64,000 nt of DNA, taken from assembly GCF_914767665.1 (NCBI RefSeq), contig NC_059508.1:20186001-20250000 (forward strand), read 5' to 3'. Of this stretch, positions 63,601 to 64,000 are shown in pieces; position 1 is the first letter of the stretch; each line of letters starts with the position of its first letter. Position numbers and translations under genes: made by a program. The notes beneath the pieces were generated by a model that worked only from the letters and a program-made list of their open reading frames with translations, had not been told where the DNA came from and ran no database searches. The stretch comes from Harmonia axyridis (lineage: Eukaryota; Arthropoda; Insecta; Coleoptera; Coccinellidae).

Positions 63601-64000
63601 TTTCATATACAACTTCGATATTAACTTGATCAGGACATTGGAATATTCGGAAAACCTGTATCAGAAATAAGGGGAGAATACTAAAAATAAAACATTTTGA
63701 GGAGTTAAGGTGGTTTTATATTGTTTTCATTATTCTAGCAACTCCCGCAAAGAAAGAATAGCAGTAAAATTTCAGGGGTCAGAAACAATTGTAGATTGAA
63801 GTAATTGAAAAACAAAATCTTCAATGAATTTTTCAGACAAGAGCACCAATAACACTTGAATAGGTGGAGAAAGTAGTCAGACCGCCTGGACCCCATTGGA
63901 GGCATGATGTCAGGAGCTTGGATGGACGAGAAGAGGTTTTTATCATTCCAGCAACTCTCGCAAAAAGGGTATACCAGTGTAAATTCAGTAGTCTAACAAT
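60651..64000 (+). repeat. 3.4-kb tandem duplication, unit 2 (runs off the window)
   Basis: Starts near ...CCCCAATACCACCTGAAAAGG and repeats unit 1 to the right edge, where it reaches the sequence equivalent to about 60597. Relative to unit 1 its first 60 bases contain an extra GTCTTACACAATTGGATTGTATATAG-like stretch, and there are small indels around 62900 and 63285. Confidence 0.92.
61847..62097 (+). pseudogene. Mariner transposase C-terminal relic, duplicate
   Basis: Same relic as at 58440-58690, carried in unit 2, with one or two substitutions (PMPLGWRV reads TMPLGWRV; NWLSGF reads NGLSGF). Confidence 0.8.

Noticed and set aside
1..64000. rRNA genes, tRNA genes, CRISPR arrays, bacterial operons
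   Set aside because: None seen; no 28S target sequence flanks the R1/R2-type elements, and no regular spacer-repeat series exists.

Overview
This is a eukaryotic, almost certainly insect, window. It is AT-rich, has spliceosomal-type introns, and its repeats are typical of arthropods: R1- and R2-clade LINEs, CR1/Jockey-like LINE tails, a Penelope-like element (PLE), mariner-type, piggyBac and MULE DNA transposons, and a Gypsy-type LTR element. No intact host gene is visible. The only host-like coding matter is a decayed cGMP-dependent-kinase-like gene (37.7-39.2 kb). The order or species cannot be fixed from the sequence.

Region 1 (1-30.9 kb) is a head-to-tail array of five R1-clade non-LTR retrotransposons of two families, called here LINE-A and LINE-B, in the order A(1324-6549), B(6550-11737), A'(11738-16801), B'(16802-25936), B''(25937-30863). 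All are on the + strand, and each 3' end abuts the next 5' end. An R2-clade relic lies upstream (1-1290). Each element has ORF1 (nucleocapsid-like, three zinc knuckles) and ORF2 (APE endonuclease, reverse transcriptase, C-terminal zinc finger). Copy A looks fully open in both ORFs; the others are broken. All five start with the same C-rich/G-rich hairpin-forming leader although their coding regions are of different families. B' is split by an apparently intact MULE (19928-22947, 9-bp target duplication) and by a 5'-truncated LINE with a TCTA tail (23082-24030).

Region 2 (30.9-45 kb) is AT-rich and holds a candidate solo LTR set in a TA tract, a PLE with fused RT pieces of two sources plus a GIY-YIG endonuclease and a strong hammerhead-ribozyme match downstream, a mariner-type element with long inverted repeats, the kinase pseudogene, a MITE, a piggyBac C-terminus and several LINE 3' ends.

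Region 3 (45-54 kb) is a Russian-doll nest: a PLE fragment is split by a mariner relic, which is split by a 6.3-kb LTR retrotransposon with apparently identical LTRs and by a short LINE tail. The LTR element carries one 652-codon ORF that joins Gag directly to the C-terminal end of integrase, so protease, reverse transcriptase, RNase H and the integrase core are missing.

Region 4 (54-64 kb) has a second, decayed MULE, further R2- and R1-clade fragments, and a 3.4-kb direct tandem duplication reaching the right edge of the window.
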